NCBI RefSeq assembly: GCF_004327285.1
Contig: NZ_QJUI01000005.1
Coordinates: forward strand, 186,001 to 250,000
Length of the DNA: 64,000 nucleotides
Direction of reading: 5' to 3'
Source of the DNA: Phytopseudomonas daroniae
Lineage (GTDB): Bacteria; Pseudomonadota; Gammaproteobacteria; Pseudomonadales; Pseudomonadaceae
Position 1 is the stretch's first letter, and every line of letters starts with the position of its first letter. The notes under the pieces are model-generated. The model made no database searches and was not told where the DNA came from. It saw only the letters and a list, made by a program, of their open reading frames with translations. The translations under genes were made by a program, and so were the position numbers. Of this stretch, positions 35,208-43,961 are shown in pieces.

Positions 35208-35383
35208 ATGTTGTATCGGATGCGCCGGCCAAATGTCGGATTACGCTTCGCTAATCCAACCTACGGGGCTGAAGCAGCCGTAGGGTGGATGACGCTTTTT
35301 TCATCCACCATTGCGATTGCAGAGTGGTGGACAGATCGGGCCGCGTAGGCAAGCGTCGGCTACGCGCCCCGATCCACCCTACG
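35208..35383. repeat. Composite intergenic repeat, copy 5
   Basis: The left module (35217-35273), GGATGCGCCGGCCAAATGTC then GGATTACGCTTCGCTAATCC, is the second repeat type shared with 19961-20023. The right module (35279-35383) begins CGTAGGGTGGATGACGC and ends GATCCACCCTACG. Outer flank CGGCTGCTTCCGCC is present on the right. These modules occupy most of the 361-bp gap between the efflux operon and the convergent response-regulator gene; no gene is seen there. Confidence 0.87.
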
Positions 35384-35438
35384 ACCGGCTGCTTCCGCCT
35401 TTTTATGCGTCGTACATGGCGGCGGTGCAGCGATCGGC

Positions 35439-35831
35439 TCAGGCCTTGGCAGTCGCTGGCGCGATAGGAAAGCGCTGGTTGAGCACTTCGAGCAGGCGCT
35501 CGTGATAGATGGGCTTGGGCAGAAAATCGATGACCTGCAAAGGCAGCAGGCTGATCACATCATTCATGTCGGCATGGCCGGACATGACGATAACCGGCAG
35601 CGAGGCATGCAGCGGATTGGCCCGCAGATCCTGGATCAGGCGCAGGCCACTCTCGTCCGGCATGCGCAGGTCGGTGATCACCAGGGCGATGGCTGGGCAC
35701 GTCTGCAGGCACAGCATGGCTGCGCTGACGCTATTGGCGCAATGACACTGAAACCCTGCCCCTTCGAGCAACTCGCCGAGTTCCTCGAGGGCTTCGGTTT
35801 CATCGTCTACCAATAAGATATGTTGGCGCAT
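35439..35831 (-). CDS. Single-domain response regulator
   Basis: A 130-residue stand-alone receiver domain: acidic pair DDE at 9-11, phosphoacceptor Asp54 (ITDLRMPDESG), Ser84 and Lys106 (FLPKPIY). There is no output domain, so it signals by protein contact or acts as a phosphate sink. It follows flp by 18 bp in the same direction, so it is likely cotranscribed with the pilin gene. A link to the PprA kinase 10 kb away is inference. Confidence 0.85.
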   Translation of the reverse strand: MRQHILLVDDETEALEELGELLEGAGFQCHCANSVSAAMLCLQTCPAIALVITDLRMPDESGLRLIQDLRANPLHASLPVIVMSGHADMNDVISLLPLQVIDFLPKPIYHERLLEVLNQRFPIAPATAKA

Positions 35832-35849
35832 AAATTTTTATTAAAGAGT

Positions 35850-36041
35850 TTATTCACCAATAGCTAAGGCGTCGCGGATGTTTTCAAAAATTAGCACGAT
35901 GTTGTCACCAACCGCTCCAGCTGCAGTTACGATAACAACAGCAATCAGTGCCGCAATAATCGAATATTCAATAGCCGACGCGCCCTCTTCACGGGCAAAG
36001 AAATCGCGAACTTTTTCGCGGAGCATAATAGGTTTGTTCAT
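35850..36041 (-). CDS. flp: Flp-type IVb pilin
   Basis: Major pilin of the Tad/Flp pilus, 63 residues. The leader ends FFAREEG and cleavage is expected at G-ASAIEY, with the invariant Glu5-Tyr6 of the mature pilin, then a hydrophobic helix (SIIAALIAVVIVTAAGAVGD). It is divergent from the rcpC-tadD operon, as in P. aeruginosa. The prepilin peptidase FppA encoded at 45.6 kb should process it. Confidence 0.95.
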   Translation of the reverse strand: MNKPIMLREKVRDFFAREEGASAIEYSIIAALIAVVIVTAAGAVGDNIVLIFENIRDALAIGE

Positions 36042-36438
36042 GGTGATACTTCCTCTGTATCCGTGCAGGCAGAGCGCCTGTAGGTGTGGCTTTCAGTGGG
36101 AAGTGTAGGGAGGGTGTGAGCCGGTTCGCAAACTTACCTTGGTATTACATAGAAAGTATTATTCACAATTATAGGTGCCCGACTACCTATAAAGTTCAGG
36201 GTATTAGCCGATAAAGAGTATTGTTGCGGCAGAGTGCTTTGTTTACCATGCGCGACGAATGGTTAGGTCGCTTAGCGATGACGCGGCCTATTCATTTTGG
36301 TTCCCGGCTAAAGATGGCTAGCCTGAAATAATCCGTCGATGAAGTGTTTTGTGTTTTTGTCGCGGGTCTCTATAAGTAAATAAAGTAAATATCCATTACC
36401 GGCGTTTGCAGTTATATGGCTACAGGGAGTGTGTTGTC
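36042..36438. promoter_or_regulatory. AT-rich divergent flp / rcpC promoter region with dyads
   Basis: About 400 bp without a gene. A perfect dyad TATAGGT-N8-ACCTATA lies at 36170-36191, and TACC-TT-GGTA at 36135-36144. Both are candidate sites for the LuxR-type regulator PprB, which activates flp and tad genes in P. aeruginosa; the site sequence for this strain is unknown. AGGGAG at 36424-36429 is the rcpC ribosome-binding site. Confidence 0.5.
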
Positions 36439-37395
36439 ATGAATAGCCGATTGACGTTGGTGCTGGCCGGGGTTCTTCTGGTCGGTGCGGTAGTCACGGG
36501 TTACTGGGGGCTGAGCCTGAGTCGAGAGCCGGTTGCCCGCTCCCCGGTACCGGTGGATTCTGTTACTCCCGACACTGTTGCCGCGCCCGCTACGATCAGG
36601 GAACAGGTGATCAGCGAAGTCGACGAGCAGCGGCGCACCGATGTCGTGGTGCTGGCGCGTTCGGTTCGGCCGCTGGTTCCCATCAGCCGTGAAGACCTTG
36701 CCGTCGAGCGCTTGCTCATCGCCCCCCCTGGTAGCTTCTCCAATCCCGATGAGCTGGTCGGTCGCACCCTGTGGCGCGAGACGCCAGCGGGTAGCGTTCT
36801 GAATCAGGCGACTTTCGAGATGGGCGGCCCGCTGGCGCGGATGATTCGTCCACAGGAGCGCGCCATTGCCGTGGCGGTGGATGAGGTAATCGGCGGCGGC
36901 GGCCATCTGAGCCCTGGCGATTATGTGGATGTGCTGTTGTATCTGCGCCAGGACGAAAAGAACCGCGACCAGACCGCCCAGGTGCTGATCCCGGCCTTGC
37001 GCCTGCTCAGCGTTGGCGATGAACTGGGGGCGACCAATCAGGGCGAAGCCGCACGGCCAGCGGGTGAGCCGGATGACGATAAGCGCCGTCGACGCAGCGT
37101 TGCCAGCACCGCCGTTCTGGCAGTGCCCGAAGCACTACTCACTCGTTTCATGCTGGCGGCCCAGGTCGGCAGCCTGCGTCTGGCGGTACGCAGTGTCGAT
37201 GAAAAACTGCTGGCGGGTTATTACGCCGGGAATGCGCTGAAGGTGGATATCGAAGAAGCCCAGCGGCAGCTGTTCCAGTTCGAGAAGCTGGCGCTGCGGG
37301 GTACGCCTCCACGGCCGCAGCCTGGCTTGGTTCAGCGCGCGCCGGCCGGTATTCAGGTGTATCGCGGTAATGACGTCACTCGGCAAAACCCCTGA
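36439..37395 (+). CDS. rcpC: Tad pilus assembly protein RcpC/CpaB
   Basis: A 318-residue periplasmic Tad component anchored by an N-terminal helix (LTLVLAGVLLVGAVVTGYW). SAF-like domain (RSVRPLVPISREDLAVERL, about 70-88) and the RcpC C-terminal region (RPQERAIAVAVDEVIGGGGH; LSPGDYVDVLLYLR). It is thought to modulate or stabilise the RcpA secretin. Start ATG 36439 follows AGGGAG. First gene of the rcpC-rcpA-tadZABCD operon. Confidence 0.93.
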   Translation: MNSRLTLVLAGVLLVGAVVTGYWGLSLSREPVARSPVPVDSVTPDTVAAPATIREQVISEVDEQRRTDVVVLARSVRPLVPISREDLAVERLLIAPPGSFSNPDELVGRTLWRETPAGSVLNQATFEMGGPLARMIRPQERAIAVAVDEVIGGGGHLSPGDYVDVLLYLRQDEKNRDQTAQVLIPALRLLSVGDELGATNQGEAARPAGEPDDDKRRRRSVASTAVLAVPEALLTRFMLAAQVGSLRLAVRSVDEKLLAGYYAGNALKVDIEEAQRQLFQFEKLALRGTPPRPQPGLVQRAPAGIQVYRGNDVTRQNP

Positions 37396-37414
37396 CCGGC
37401 AAGGATGCACAACC

Positions 37415-38662
37415 ATGAACAATGCCAAACGTAGTCCGCGTCCATCGCGCCTGGCAATTTGCCTGATGGCGACCGCGTTGCTGATGCCCTCGGCGGTATT
37501 CGCTTCGTGCGCGGGCCTGGAACCGGTACCGGCCGTGATGGAGGTGACCCAGGGCATGCAGCGCGAGTTGCGCTACCCGGTGCCCATCGTGCGCCTGGCG
37601 GTGGGCGATCCGACGGTGGCCGATGTCACCCTCAATACCAAAGACAGCTTTCTGCTGATGGGCAAGAAGGGTGGTGCCACCAGCCTGATGGTGTGGACGC
37701 GCTGCGACCGCGAACCGCGGCAGAGCATGGTGTTCGTAGAGGGCGCGGCGACTGCAGCGGTGGCCGCGCCAGTGGTGCCCTACGATCAGGAAGTGCTGCC
37801 AAGCCAGGTGCAGACCGATATTCGTTTCGTCGAGATCAGGCGCAGCAAGCTTCGGGAAATGGGGGTAAGAATCTTCGGCACGGCCTCGAACAATTTCCTG
37901 TTCGGCTCTCCCGGCACCGCGCCTGGCACTGTTCCAGTCGGTGGCGTTGGTGGGGTCGGGCCGGGCGCTCCCTTCCCTACGTCCGATACGGGGTTCAATA
38001 TCCTCTGGGGCGGTGGCAGCAGCAAGTTCCTGCTGGGCCTGGATGCACTGGAGGGCAGCGGCTTTGCCTATACCCTTGCCAAGCCCAGCCTGGTGGCGTT
38101 GAACGGACAGAGCGCAACCTTCCTGGCGGGCGGCGAATTCCCGGTACCGGTGCCCAGCAGCGGCAGCGACTCGATTTCCATCGAGTACAAGGAGTTCGGT
38201 GTGCGCCTGACCCTCACACCGACCGTGGTGGGGCGCAACCGCATCAACCTCAAGGTCGCGCCGGAGGTCAGCGAGCTGGACTTCAGCGCGGGCATCACCA
38301 TCGCCGGCACCCAGGTGCCGGCGCTCAATGTGCGGCGTACCGATACCAGCGTGTCACTGGCCGATGGCGAGAGTTTCGTCATCAGTGGGTTGATGTCGTC
38401 CAGCAATAATTCTGCTGTGGATAAGTTGCCCTTCCTTGGCAACCTTCCGGTCATCGGCGCATTTTTCCGCAACTCAAGCATCAACAGTGAAGAGCGTGAG
38501 CTGCTGATGGTGGTCACTCCGCGTCTGGTACAGCCATTGGCGGCCAATGCCGACCTGCCGCCGCTGCCGGGTGAGGGGTTCCGCAACTATGATCCCGGCG
38601 TTTTCAGGCAGCTATTCATGGAAAACGGCAATTTCGATCGGTTAGACGGACTGTCGCGCTAG
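37415..38662 (+). CDS. rcpA: Tad secretin RcpA/CpaC
   Basis: Outer-membrane secretin through which the Flp pilus exits, 415 residues. Signal peptide to about residue 27 (LLMPSAVFAS), N-terminal domain (EVTQGMQRELRYPVPIVRLA; KDSFLLMGKKGGATSLMVW), then secretin core (VALNGQSATFLAGGEFPVPV; FLGNLPVIGAFFRN; ERELLMVVTPRLVQP). ATG 37415 follows AAGGAT, 19 bp after rcpC. Confidence 0.94.
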   Translation: MNNAKRSPRPSRLAICLMATALLMPSAVFASCAGLEPVPAVMEVTQGMQRELRYPVPIVRLAVGDPTVADVTLNTKDSFLLMGKKGGATSLMVWTRCDREPRQSMVFVEGAATAAVAAPVVPYDQEVLPSQVQTDIRFVEIRRSKLREMGVRIFGTASNNFLFGSPGTAPGTVPVGGVGGVGPGAPFPTSDTGFNILWGGGSSKFLLGLDALEGSGFAYTLAKPSLVALNGQSATFLAGGEFPVPVPSSGSDSISIEYKEFGVRLTLTPTVVGRNRINLKVAPEVSELDFSAGITIAGTQVPALNVRRTDTSVSLADGESFVISGLMSSSNNSAVDKLPFLGNLPVIGAFFRNSSINSEERELLMVVTPRLVQPLAANADLPPLPGEGFRNYDPGVFRQLFMENGNFDRLDGLSR

Positions 38663-38671
38663 GGAGTGGGC

Positions 38672-39841
38672 ATGGAACAGATTTTTCTGGCGCAGACTCG
38701 CCGCAAGCAGGATCTCGATTGGCTGCAGGCCGCATTGGCCGGTCAGGGCCAGGTGCTCAACGTGGGCGAGACCCTGGATGACGTGCTGGGGTTGATGGAT
38801 ATGACCGGCAGTTCCCTGGTGTTCGTCGGCCTCTGCCGCGAGAGCCAGGGTAACCAGAGCGCATTGATCGAAGCGCTGCTCGACGTGCGGCCGATGGTGG
38901 TGGTGGTCGCTCTCGGCGATGGCATGGATAACCAGCTGGTGCTCAACGCCATGCGTGCCGGAGCCCGCGACTTCATCGCCTACGGTTCGCGCAGTAGCGA
39001 AGTGCTGGGCCTGGTGCGGCGCCTGACCCAGCGCTTGCCGCAACTGCCGCCCTCGCGTGAACAGGGAGATCTGACTCTGTTCTATGGAACGCAGCCCGAT
39101 GCGGATGCCGCTCTGCTGGCCGGGCATCTGGCTCTGCAATTCCAGGCTCGTGGTCAGCGCACACTGCTGATCGACCTGGGTGTGCCGCAGGGCGAAAGCC
39201 TGGAGCTTTTCGCTCTGGAGGCCTCATTCTTTTTCGGTGATGCGTTGCGCAACATCAGGCGACTCGATTCGAACCTGATCGAGAGCGCCTTCACCAGCCA
39301 TCCCGACGGTTTGCGTATATTGGCCCAGGGGTCGGAAGACGACGCGCTCGCACTGTTCAGCCTGGGCGAGCTATTTCTGCTGATGGGAAGCCTGCGGCAG
39401 AACTTCGAGCACGTGGTCGTCAACCTGTGCGGGCAGCCAGACAGCGACGCTCTGCGCTCTTTCATCGCCCAGGGCCAGTACCTGCTGTGGTGTGTGGATC
39501 AGAGTGTGCCTAACTGCCGGCGTAACATGGAGCGACTGGCGTCGTGGCGCAACAAGGGGGTGAAACTCGATCATGCCCGGTTGCTGGTCGATCGCTATCA
39601 GTCCTCCGTTGCACCCAGTCTGCAGGAGCTGGCACGTACCCTGGAGCTACCACTCGGGATCGGCTTGCCCCTGAGTCCGGTGACTCGCCTCAAGGGTAAG
39701 AACCAGGCGCGTTCGCTGTATCAGACAGCCCCTCGCGATACCCTTACCCAGGGCTTGTTGCATCTGGCCGACCAGATTCTGCAGCACCGGCGGCGTTCGC
39801 CAGGTTCCTGGTGGAAGCGTGTGCTGAGGGTCGGCTCATGA
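38672..39841 (+). CDS. tadZ: Tad localisation protein TadZ/CpaE
   Basis: Polar localisation ATPase-like protein, 389 residues. N-terminal receiver-like fold (about 1-110) without a clear phosphoacceptor, then a MinD/ParA-type domain. The P-loop is degenerate: GTQPDADAALLAG stands where GGVGKTT is normal, so ATP hydrolysis may be lost, as in several TadZ proteins. Start ATG 38672 with AGGGAG 5 nt upstream; the GTG at 38666 lies in that site. Overlaps tadA by 4 nt. Confidence 0.9.
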   Translation: MEQIFLAQTRRKQDLDWLQAALAGQGQVLNVGETLDDVLGLMDMTGSSLVFVGLCRESQGNQSALIEALLDVRPMVVVVALGDGMDNQLVLNAMRAGARDFIAYGSRSSEVLGLVRRLTQRLPQLPPSREQGDLTLFYGTQPDADAALLAGHLALQFQARGQRTLLIDLGVPQGESLELFALEASFFFGDALRNIRRLDSNLIESAFTSHPDGLRILAQGSEDDALALFSLGELFLLMGSLRQNFEHVVVNLCGQPDSDALRSFIAQGQYLLWCVDQSVPNCRRNMERLASWRNKGVKLDHARLLVDRYQSSVAPSLQELARTLELPLGIGLPLSPVTRLKGKNQARSLYQTAPRDTLTQGLLHLADQILQHRRRSPGSWWKRVLRVGS

Positions 39842-41082
39842 CGATCGGGCTATTCGGTGGCGAGGGTGGGCGGGTCAGCGTTCAGGAGCTGAAGCACGTG
39901 CTGCATCGCTACCTGATCGATGCACTGGAAGAAAAGGGCGAGAACCTGTTGGAAGGTGCTCGTACTACCTTGGCGCACTTCGTCACCGAGCAAGTCGGCG
40001 AGTACGTCAGCCGCCGGCATATCGCCATCTCCCGCTATGAAGTGGATCGCTTGGCCGAAGAGCTGGTCGATGAGCTCACCGGTTTCGGACCCCTGGAAAT
40101 CCTGCTCAAGGACGAAGGGGTGACTGAAATACTGGTCAACGGCCCGCATCGGGTGTTCATCGAGCGCGGTGGTGTTCTGCAGCTGAGCGATCTGCGTTTC
40201 ATCGATGATCAGCATGTTCTGCGGGTGATCCAGCGCATTCTGGCGCCGGTGGGACGACGTCTCGATGAGTCGTCGCCGATGGTCGATGCGCGCATGCCCG
40301 ATGGCAGCCGGATCAACGCGGTGATTCCGCCCGTGGCGCTGGATGGGCCCTGTCTGTCGGTGCGCAAGTTCCGCAAGGATATGCTGCGCAGCGCCGACCT
40401 GCTGGCCAGCAATTCGCTGGATCAGGCCATTCTCAGTTGTGTCGAGCTGATGGTTGGTCGTCGTTGCAACATCATGATCAGCGGCGGCACCGGCACCGGC
40501 AAGACCACCATGCTGAATATGCTCAGCCAGATGATCGACCACCACGAGCGTATCGTCACCATCGAGGATACAGCTGAGCTTTGTCTCAATCACGAGCATG
40601 TGGTGCGCCTGGAAACCCGCCCTCCCAATGCCGAGGGGCACGGCGAGGTGGCTGCACGGGATCTGGTGCGCAACGCTTTGCGCATGCGTCCGGATCGTAT
40701 CGTGCTCGGAGAGATTCGCGGTGTGGAAGTGCTCGATGTGCTGACGGCGATGAACACCGGCCATGACGGTTCCATGAGCACCGTTCACGCCAATAGCGCC
40801 CAGGATGCCCTGCTGCGTCTGGAAACCCTGGTCGGGCTATCCGGTGTGCAGGTGGCAGAGCGCACCTTGCGGCAGATGATCTGTGCCGCGCTGGATGTGG
40901 TGATTCAGTTGACCCGTCTGCCGGATGGTCGGCGTTGCGTCAGTGAGGTGGTCGAAGTCGTTGGCTTGCGTGAAGATCAATACGTGACCAACACCCTGTT
41001 TCGCCTTGATCGCAACGGAACCGGCACCTTCTGCCGCGAAGCGGCGAATCCGGCAGGGCACAAGTTGTACCGCGCGCTATAG
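39838..41082 (+). CDS. tadA: Tad pilus ATPase TadA/CpaF
   Basis: Hexameric secretion ATPase powering pilus assembly, 414 residues. Motifs: [19 protein letters not shown] (Walker A, about 216-234), [10 protein letters not shown] (Asp box), [12 protein letters not shown] (Walker B) and [13 protein letters not shown] (His box). Start ATG 39838 within the tadZ stop (ATGA). Confidence 0.96.
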   Translation: MTIGLFGGEGGRVSVQELKHVLHRYLIDALEEKGENLLEGARTTLAHFVTEQVGEYVSRRHIAISRYEVDRLAEELVDELTGFGPLEILLKDEGVTEILVNGPHRVFIERGGVLQLSDLRFIDDQHVLRVIQRILAPVGRRLDESSPMVDARMPDGSRINAVIPPVALDGPCLSVRKFRKDMLRSADLLASNSLDQAILSCVELMVGRRCNIMISGGTGTGKTTMLNMLSQMIDHHERIVTIEDTAELCLNHEHVVRLETRPPNAEGHGEVAARDLVRNALRMRPDRIVLGEIRGVEVLDVLTAMNTGHDGSMSTVHANSAQDALLRLETLVGLSGVQVAERTLRQMICAALDVVIQLTRLPDGRRCVSEVVEVVGLREDQYVTNTLFRLDRNGTGTFCREAANPAGHKLYRAL

Positions 41083-41114
41083 CAACCTGGTCTGCCAGAG
41101 CCAAGGAGAAGGTA

Positions 41115-41996
41115 ATGAGCGCATCTTTGCTGTTGGGGCTGATCTGTCTGACGCTGTTGGCGCTGGGCCTGATTCTGTTGCGCAAGAGCCGTGTATTGGC
41201 GGCCTCGGAGCAGGTCATGCAGCGGCTGCTGGTGAACCAGCCGGAGTCCCGGCGAGCCAAAAGCCTAAGCCATCTGGACAAATTGTTCCTGCGTGCCGGC
41301 GTCAGTCGACCACGGCGGGGGATGGGCCTGTGGCTGGCGATCTGGTTGGGCGGCGCGGTGCTGGGAATGCTGATCGGCCATTGGCTTGGTCTGCTGGTGA
41401 TGTTGCTGCTGCCATTGATCATCGGGCGGCTGTTCATCGCCCTGCGCTATCGGCGCCGGGTGCTGCGGATGATCGAGCAACTGCCGACCTTTCTCGATCA
41501 CGTCATTCGTAGCCTGAAATCCGGGCGCACCCTGGGAGATGCCTTGTTGCTGGCGATGGAAAACGCCCCCGATCCGTTGCGCGGAGCCATGGGCCGTACA
41601 CGACGCAATGTGCAACGCGGCATGGGCTTGGGTGATGCGCTGCAGGACTTTGCCGATTTGTACGAGCGGGAAGAGTTTCAGGTATTGGCACTCGGGGTGC
41701 GGGTCAATCAGCGTTATGGCGGCAACAGCAGCGAATTGCTGCAGAACCTGATCCGCCTGATCCGCGAGCGTGAACAGAGTGCACGCAAGCTGCGGGCGCT
41801 GACTGGCGAGACGCGAATCAGTGCCTATGTCATGGGTGGGCTGCCGCTGGCGCTGGCCAGCTATATTTTCCTCACCAATCCGGATTTCATGCTGGGCATG
41901 TGGCAGGAACCCACCGGGCGAATGGTTCTGTTGCTGGCGTTCGTCTTGCAGGCGCTTGGCAGCATTGCCCTCTGGCGCATGTTGAGGAGCCTTTGA
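41115..41996 (+). CDS. tadB: Tad inner-membrane protein TadB
   Basis: A 293-residue platform protein of the GspF fold (LPTFLDHVIRSLKSGRTLGD; VRVNQRYGGNSSELLQNLI) with membrane helices at the N-terminus, centre and C-terminus. With TadC it forms the inner-membrane base. AAGGAGAAGG precedes the ATG. Its stop overlaps the tadC start. Confidence 0.94.
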   Translation: MSASLLLGLICLTLLALGLILLRKSRVLAASEQVMQRLLVNQPESRRAKSLSHLDKLFLRAGVSRPRRGMGLWLAIWLGGAVLGMLIGHWLGLLVMLLLPLIIGRLFIALRYRRRVLRMIEQLPTFLDHVIRSLKSGRTLGDALLLAMENAPDPLRGAMGRTRRNVQRGMGLGDALQDFADLYEREEFQVLALGVRVNQRYGGNSSELLQNLIRLIREREQSARKLRALTGETRISAYVMGGLPLALASYIFLTNPDFMLGMWQEPTGRMVLLLAFVLQALGSIALWRMLRSL

Positions 41997-42886
41997 TGGG
42001 TGCCTTGCTTCTGCTCAGCTCGTTGTTGCAGCTGCTTACCGCCCTGGTGTTCTTCTATCTGGCGGTGGACGATCTGCGGGCTCGTCGTCAGTTCAGCCAA
42101 CGCATGGGGACGGATGCGCGTATGTCCGGGGTCGGAGTATTACGTGGCATAGGCACCAGCTCGCTGGGGCGGCGCACCCTGAGCATGGACGGCGAAACCC
42201 GGCAATTGCTCAATCGCCTGGGCTGGCGCAAGCGCAGCCAGCAATCGTTATTCTCGGCCATTCAGTTGGCAACTCCGCTCGCCTTGTTCGTATTGGTGGT
42301 GATCATTCAGTTGTTGCTGGACGAGGCGCCCAAGCCCGTCTGGCTGGCACCGGTATTCGCTCTCGGTATTGGCTACCTGATTCCCAAGCGCGTACTGGCC
42401 TGGGCCGCCAGGAATCGACAGGAGGCCCTGGCCATTGAGGTGACGACCTTCATTCCGTTGCTGCGCATGCTGTTCGATGTCGGTATGACCGTGGAACAGT
42501 CCCTGCGGGTGCTCAGCAAGGAGTCGCAGAAGATTCTGCCGCACGTGAGTGAAGAGCTGCGCCTGGTTCTGGTGCGTGTGGATGCAGGGCTGGAATTGAG
42601 CCGGGAACTGCATGACATGGCGCTCCTGTTGGACGTGGATGAGGTCACTGGTTGTGTCGTGATCCTCGAACAACTGATCGTCCAGGGAGGCGGCGCCATG
42701 GCGTCACTTCTGGCGCTCAAGGAGCTGATCGATGATCGGCGTCACACGGCTCTTGAAGAAAGAGTTTCCAAACTGTCCGGGAAGATGTCCGTCGTGATGA
42801 TGGTGTTTCTGTTCCCGGCCTTGTTGATCGTATTGGCAGGCCCTGGGTTCATCGCAATCATCGGGGCACTAGGGGATATGAGATGA
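41996..42886 (+). CDS. tadC: Tad inner-membrane protein TadC
   Basis: A 296-residue GspF-fold partner of TadB (VTTFIPLLRMLFDVGMTVEQ; LDVDEVTGCVVILEQLIVQG; MMVFLFPALLIVLAGPGFIA). Start ATG 41996 in TGATG with the tadB stop; GAGGAG lies at 41984-41989. A longer in-frame leader inside tadB is rejected. Overlaps tadD by 4 nt. Confidence 0.94.
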   Translation: MGALLLLSSLLQLLTALVFFYLAVDDLRARRQFSQRMGTDARMSGVGVLRGIGTSSLGRRTLSMDGETRQLLNRLGWRKRSQQSLFSAIQLATPLALFVLVVIIQLLLDEAPKPVWLAPVFALGIGYLIPKRVLAWAARNRQEALAIEVTTFIPLLRMLFDVGMTVEQSLRVLSKESQKILPHVSEELRLVLVRVDAGLELSRELHDMALLLDVDEVTGCVVILEQLIVQGGGAMASLLALKELIDDRRHTALEERVSKLSGKMSVVMMVFLFPALLIVLAGPGFIAIIGALGDMR

Positions 42887-43926
42887 AGCGTGTAGTGATT
42901 GCGGTAGGGTTGATTGGGTTGTTGGGGGGCTGCGCCGGAAACGTTCCCGATTCATCCTGGCTGGTCGATCGTGCCAAGACGGCGCCGAAGGCCTGTGCAC
43001 CGCTTTCCCAGGATCAGGAGTTGGCGCTCAACCTGGCACAGCAAACCACTGAAGAGGGGCGCCTGCACGCCGCCCTGGCCAACCTGGAGCGTTTGCCCAG
43101 CAGCTTGCCCGAAGCGCGTTTGCACAAGGCTCGTATCCTGCGCACGCTGAATCGACCGGAGGCCAAGGGACTGTATGCCAGCCTGGTCGATACCTGCCTG
43201 AGGGCCCAGGGCGAGCACGGCCTGGGCCAGCTCGCCAGCACTGACAAACATTATGACGAAGCGCTTGTGCGCATGCGGCGGGCCGCCAGCCTGGATCCGA
43301 CCAGCGCCGCCATTCGTAATGACCTGGGTGTGGTGTATATGAACCTGGGGCGTATGGAAGAGGCTCGCTTCGAGCTGCTGACCGCCATAGAGCTGAATGA
43401 AGCAGAAAGGCAGTCGGGATTGAACCTGCTGACCCTGTTGATTTACCAGCAGAACCTCACCCAGGCCAGTGCCTTGGTGAAACGCATGTCTTTCAGCCCC
43501 AGCCAGTACCGTGCTGCCGGTGAGCGCGCTCAGGCATTGCGTCGTCAGCTCGGTCAAACAGCTGCCGTTGCGACTTCCGCTGGCGAGAGGCCGGTACCCG
43601 CCAGGCCTGCCGCCTCGGCGCCCGCTCTCGTCGCCCCGGCAGGGGTGATCCAGGTGCCGCAAGTTTCTGCGCCCTTGGCGCTGCCCGCGCAGGTGCGCCC
43701 AGCGTCTGCCGCCGTAGCACAGCCAACTGCGACAGGTGCAGTGACCAGGGCATCGTCGGTTCCCGCAACACCTGTTACGCCTGCTGCACCTGTAGCACCA
43801 GTGGTGCCTGGCGTTACCAGAGCCCCGACCGTTTCCTCGGCACCCGTTGCAATCGAGATGCGGGAGGGTCGGTTGATCGTTCCTGCCGACGGTGGCGACG
43901 TCAGGGTAGAAGCCACCACCCATTGA
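42883..43926 (+). CDS. tadD: Tad TPR lipoprotein TadD
   Basis: A 347-residue pilotin-like lipoprotein, needed for secretin assembly in characterised Tad systems. Lipobox LIGLLGGC (Cys17), then TPR helices (about 45-210; DLGVVYMNLGRMEEARFELL). The last 130 residues are an Ala/Pro/Val-rich low-complexity extension, long for the family, ending REGRLIVPADGGDVRVEA. This tail is likely disordered and may contact the cell wall. Confidence 0.9.
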   Translation: MKRVVIAVGLIGLLGGCAGNVPDSSWLVDRAKTAPKACAPLSQDQELALNLAQQTTEEGRLHAALANLERLPSSLPEARLHKARILRTLNRPEAKGLYASLVDTCLRAQGEHGLGQLASTDKHYDEALVRMRRAASLDPTSAAIRNDLGVVYMNLGRMEEARFELLTAIELNEAERQSGLNLLTLLIYQQNLTQASALVKRMSFSPSQYRAAGERAQALRRQLGQTAAVATSAGERPVPARPAASAPALVAPAGVIQVPQVSAPLALPAQVRPASAAVAQPTATGAVTRASSVPATPVTPAAPVAPVVPGVTRAPTVSSAPVAIEMREGRLIVPADGGDVRVEATTH

Positions 43927-43961
43927 GCAAAACACTGCGCAACAGCGATCAGGAGAGCGTT

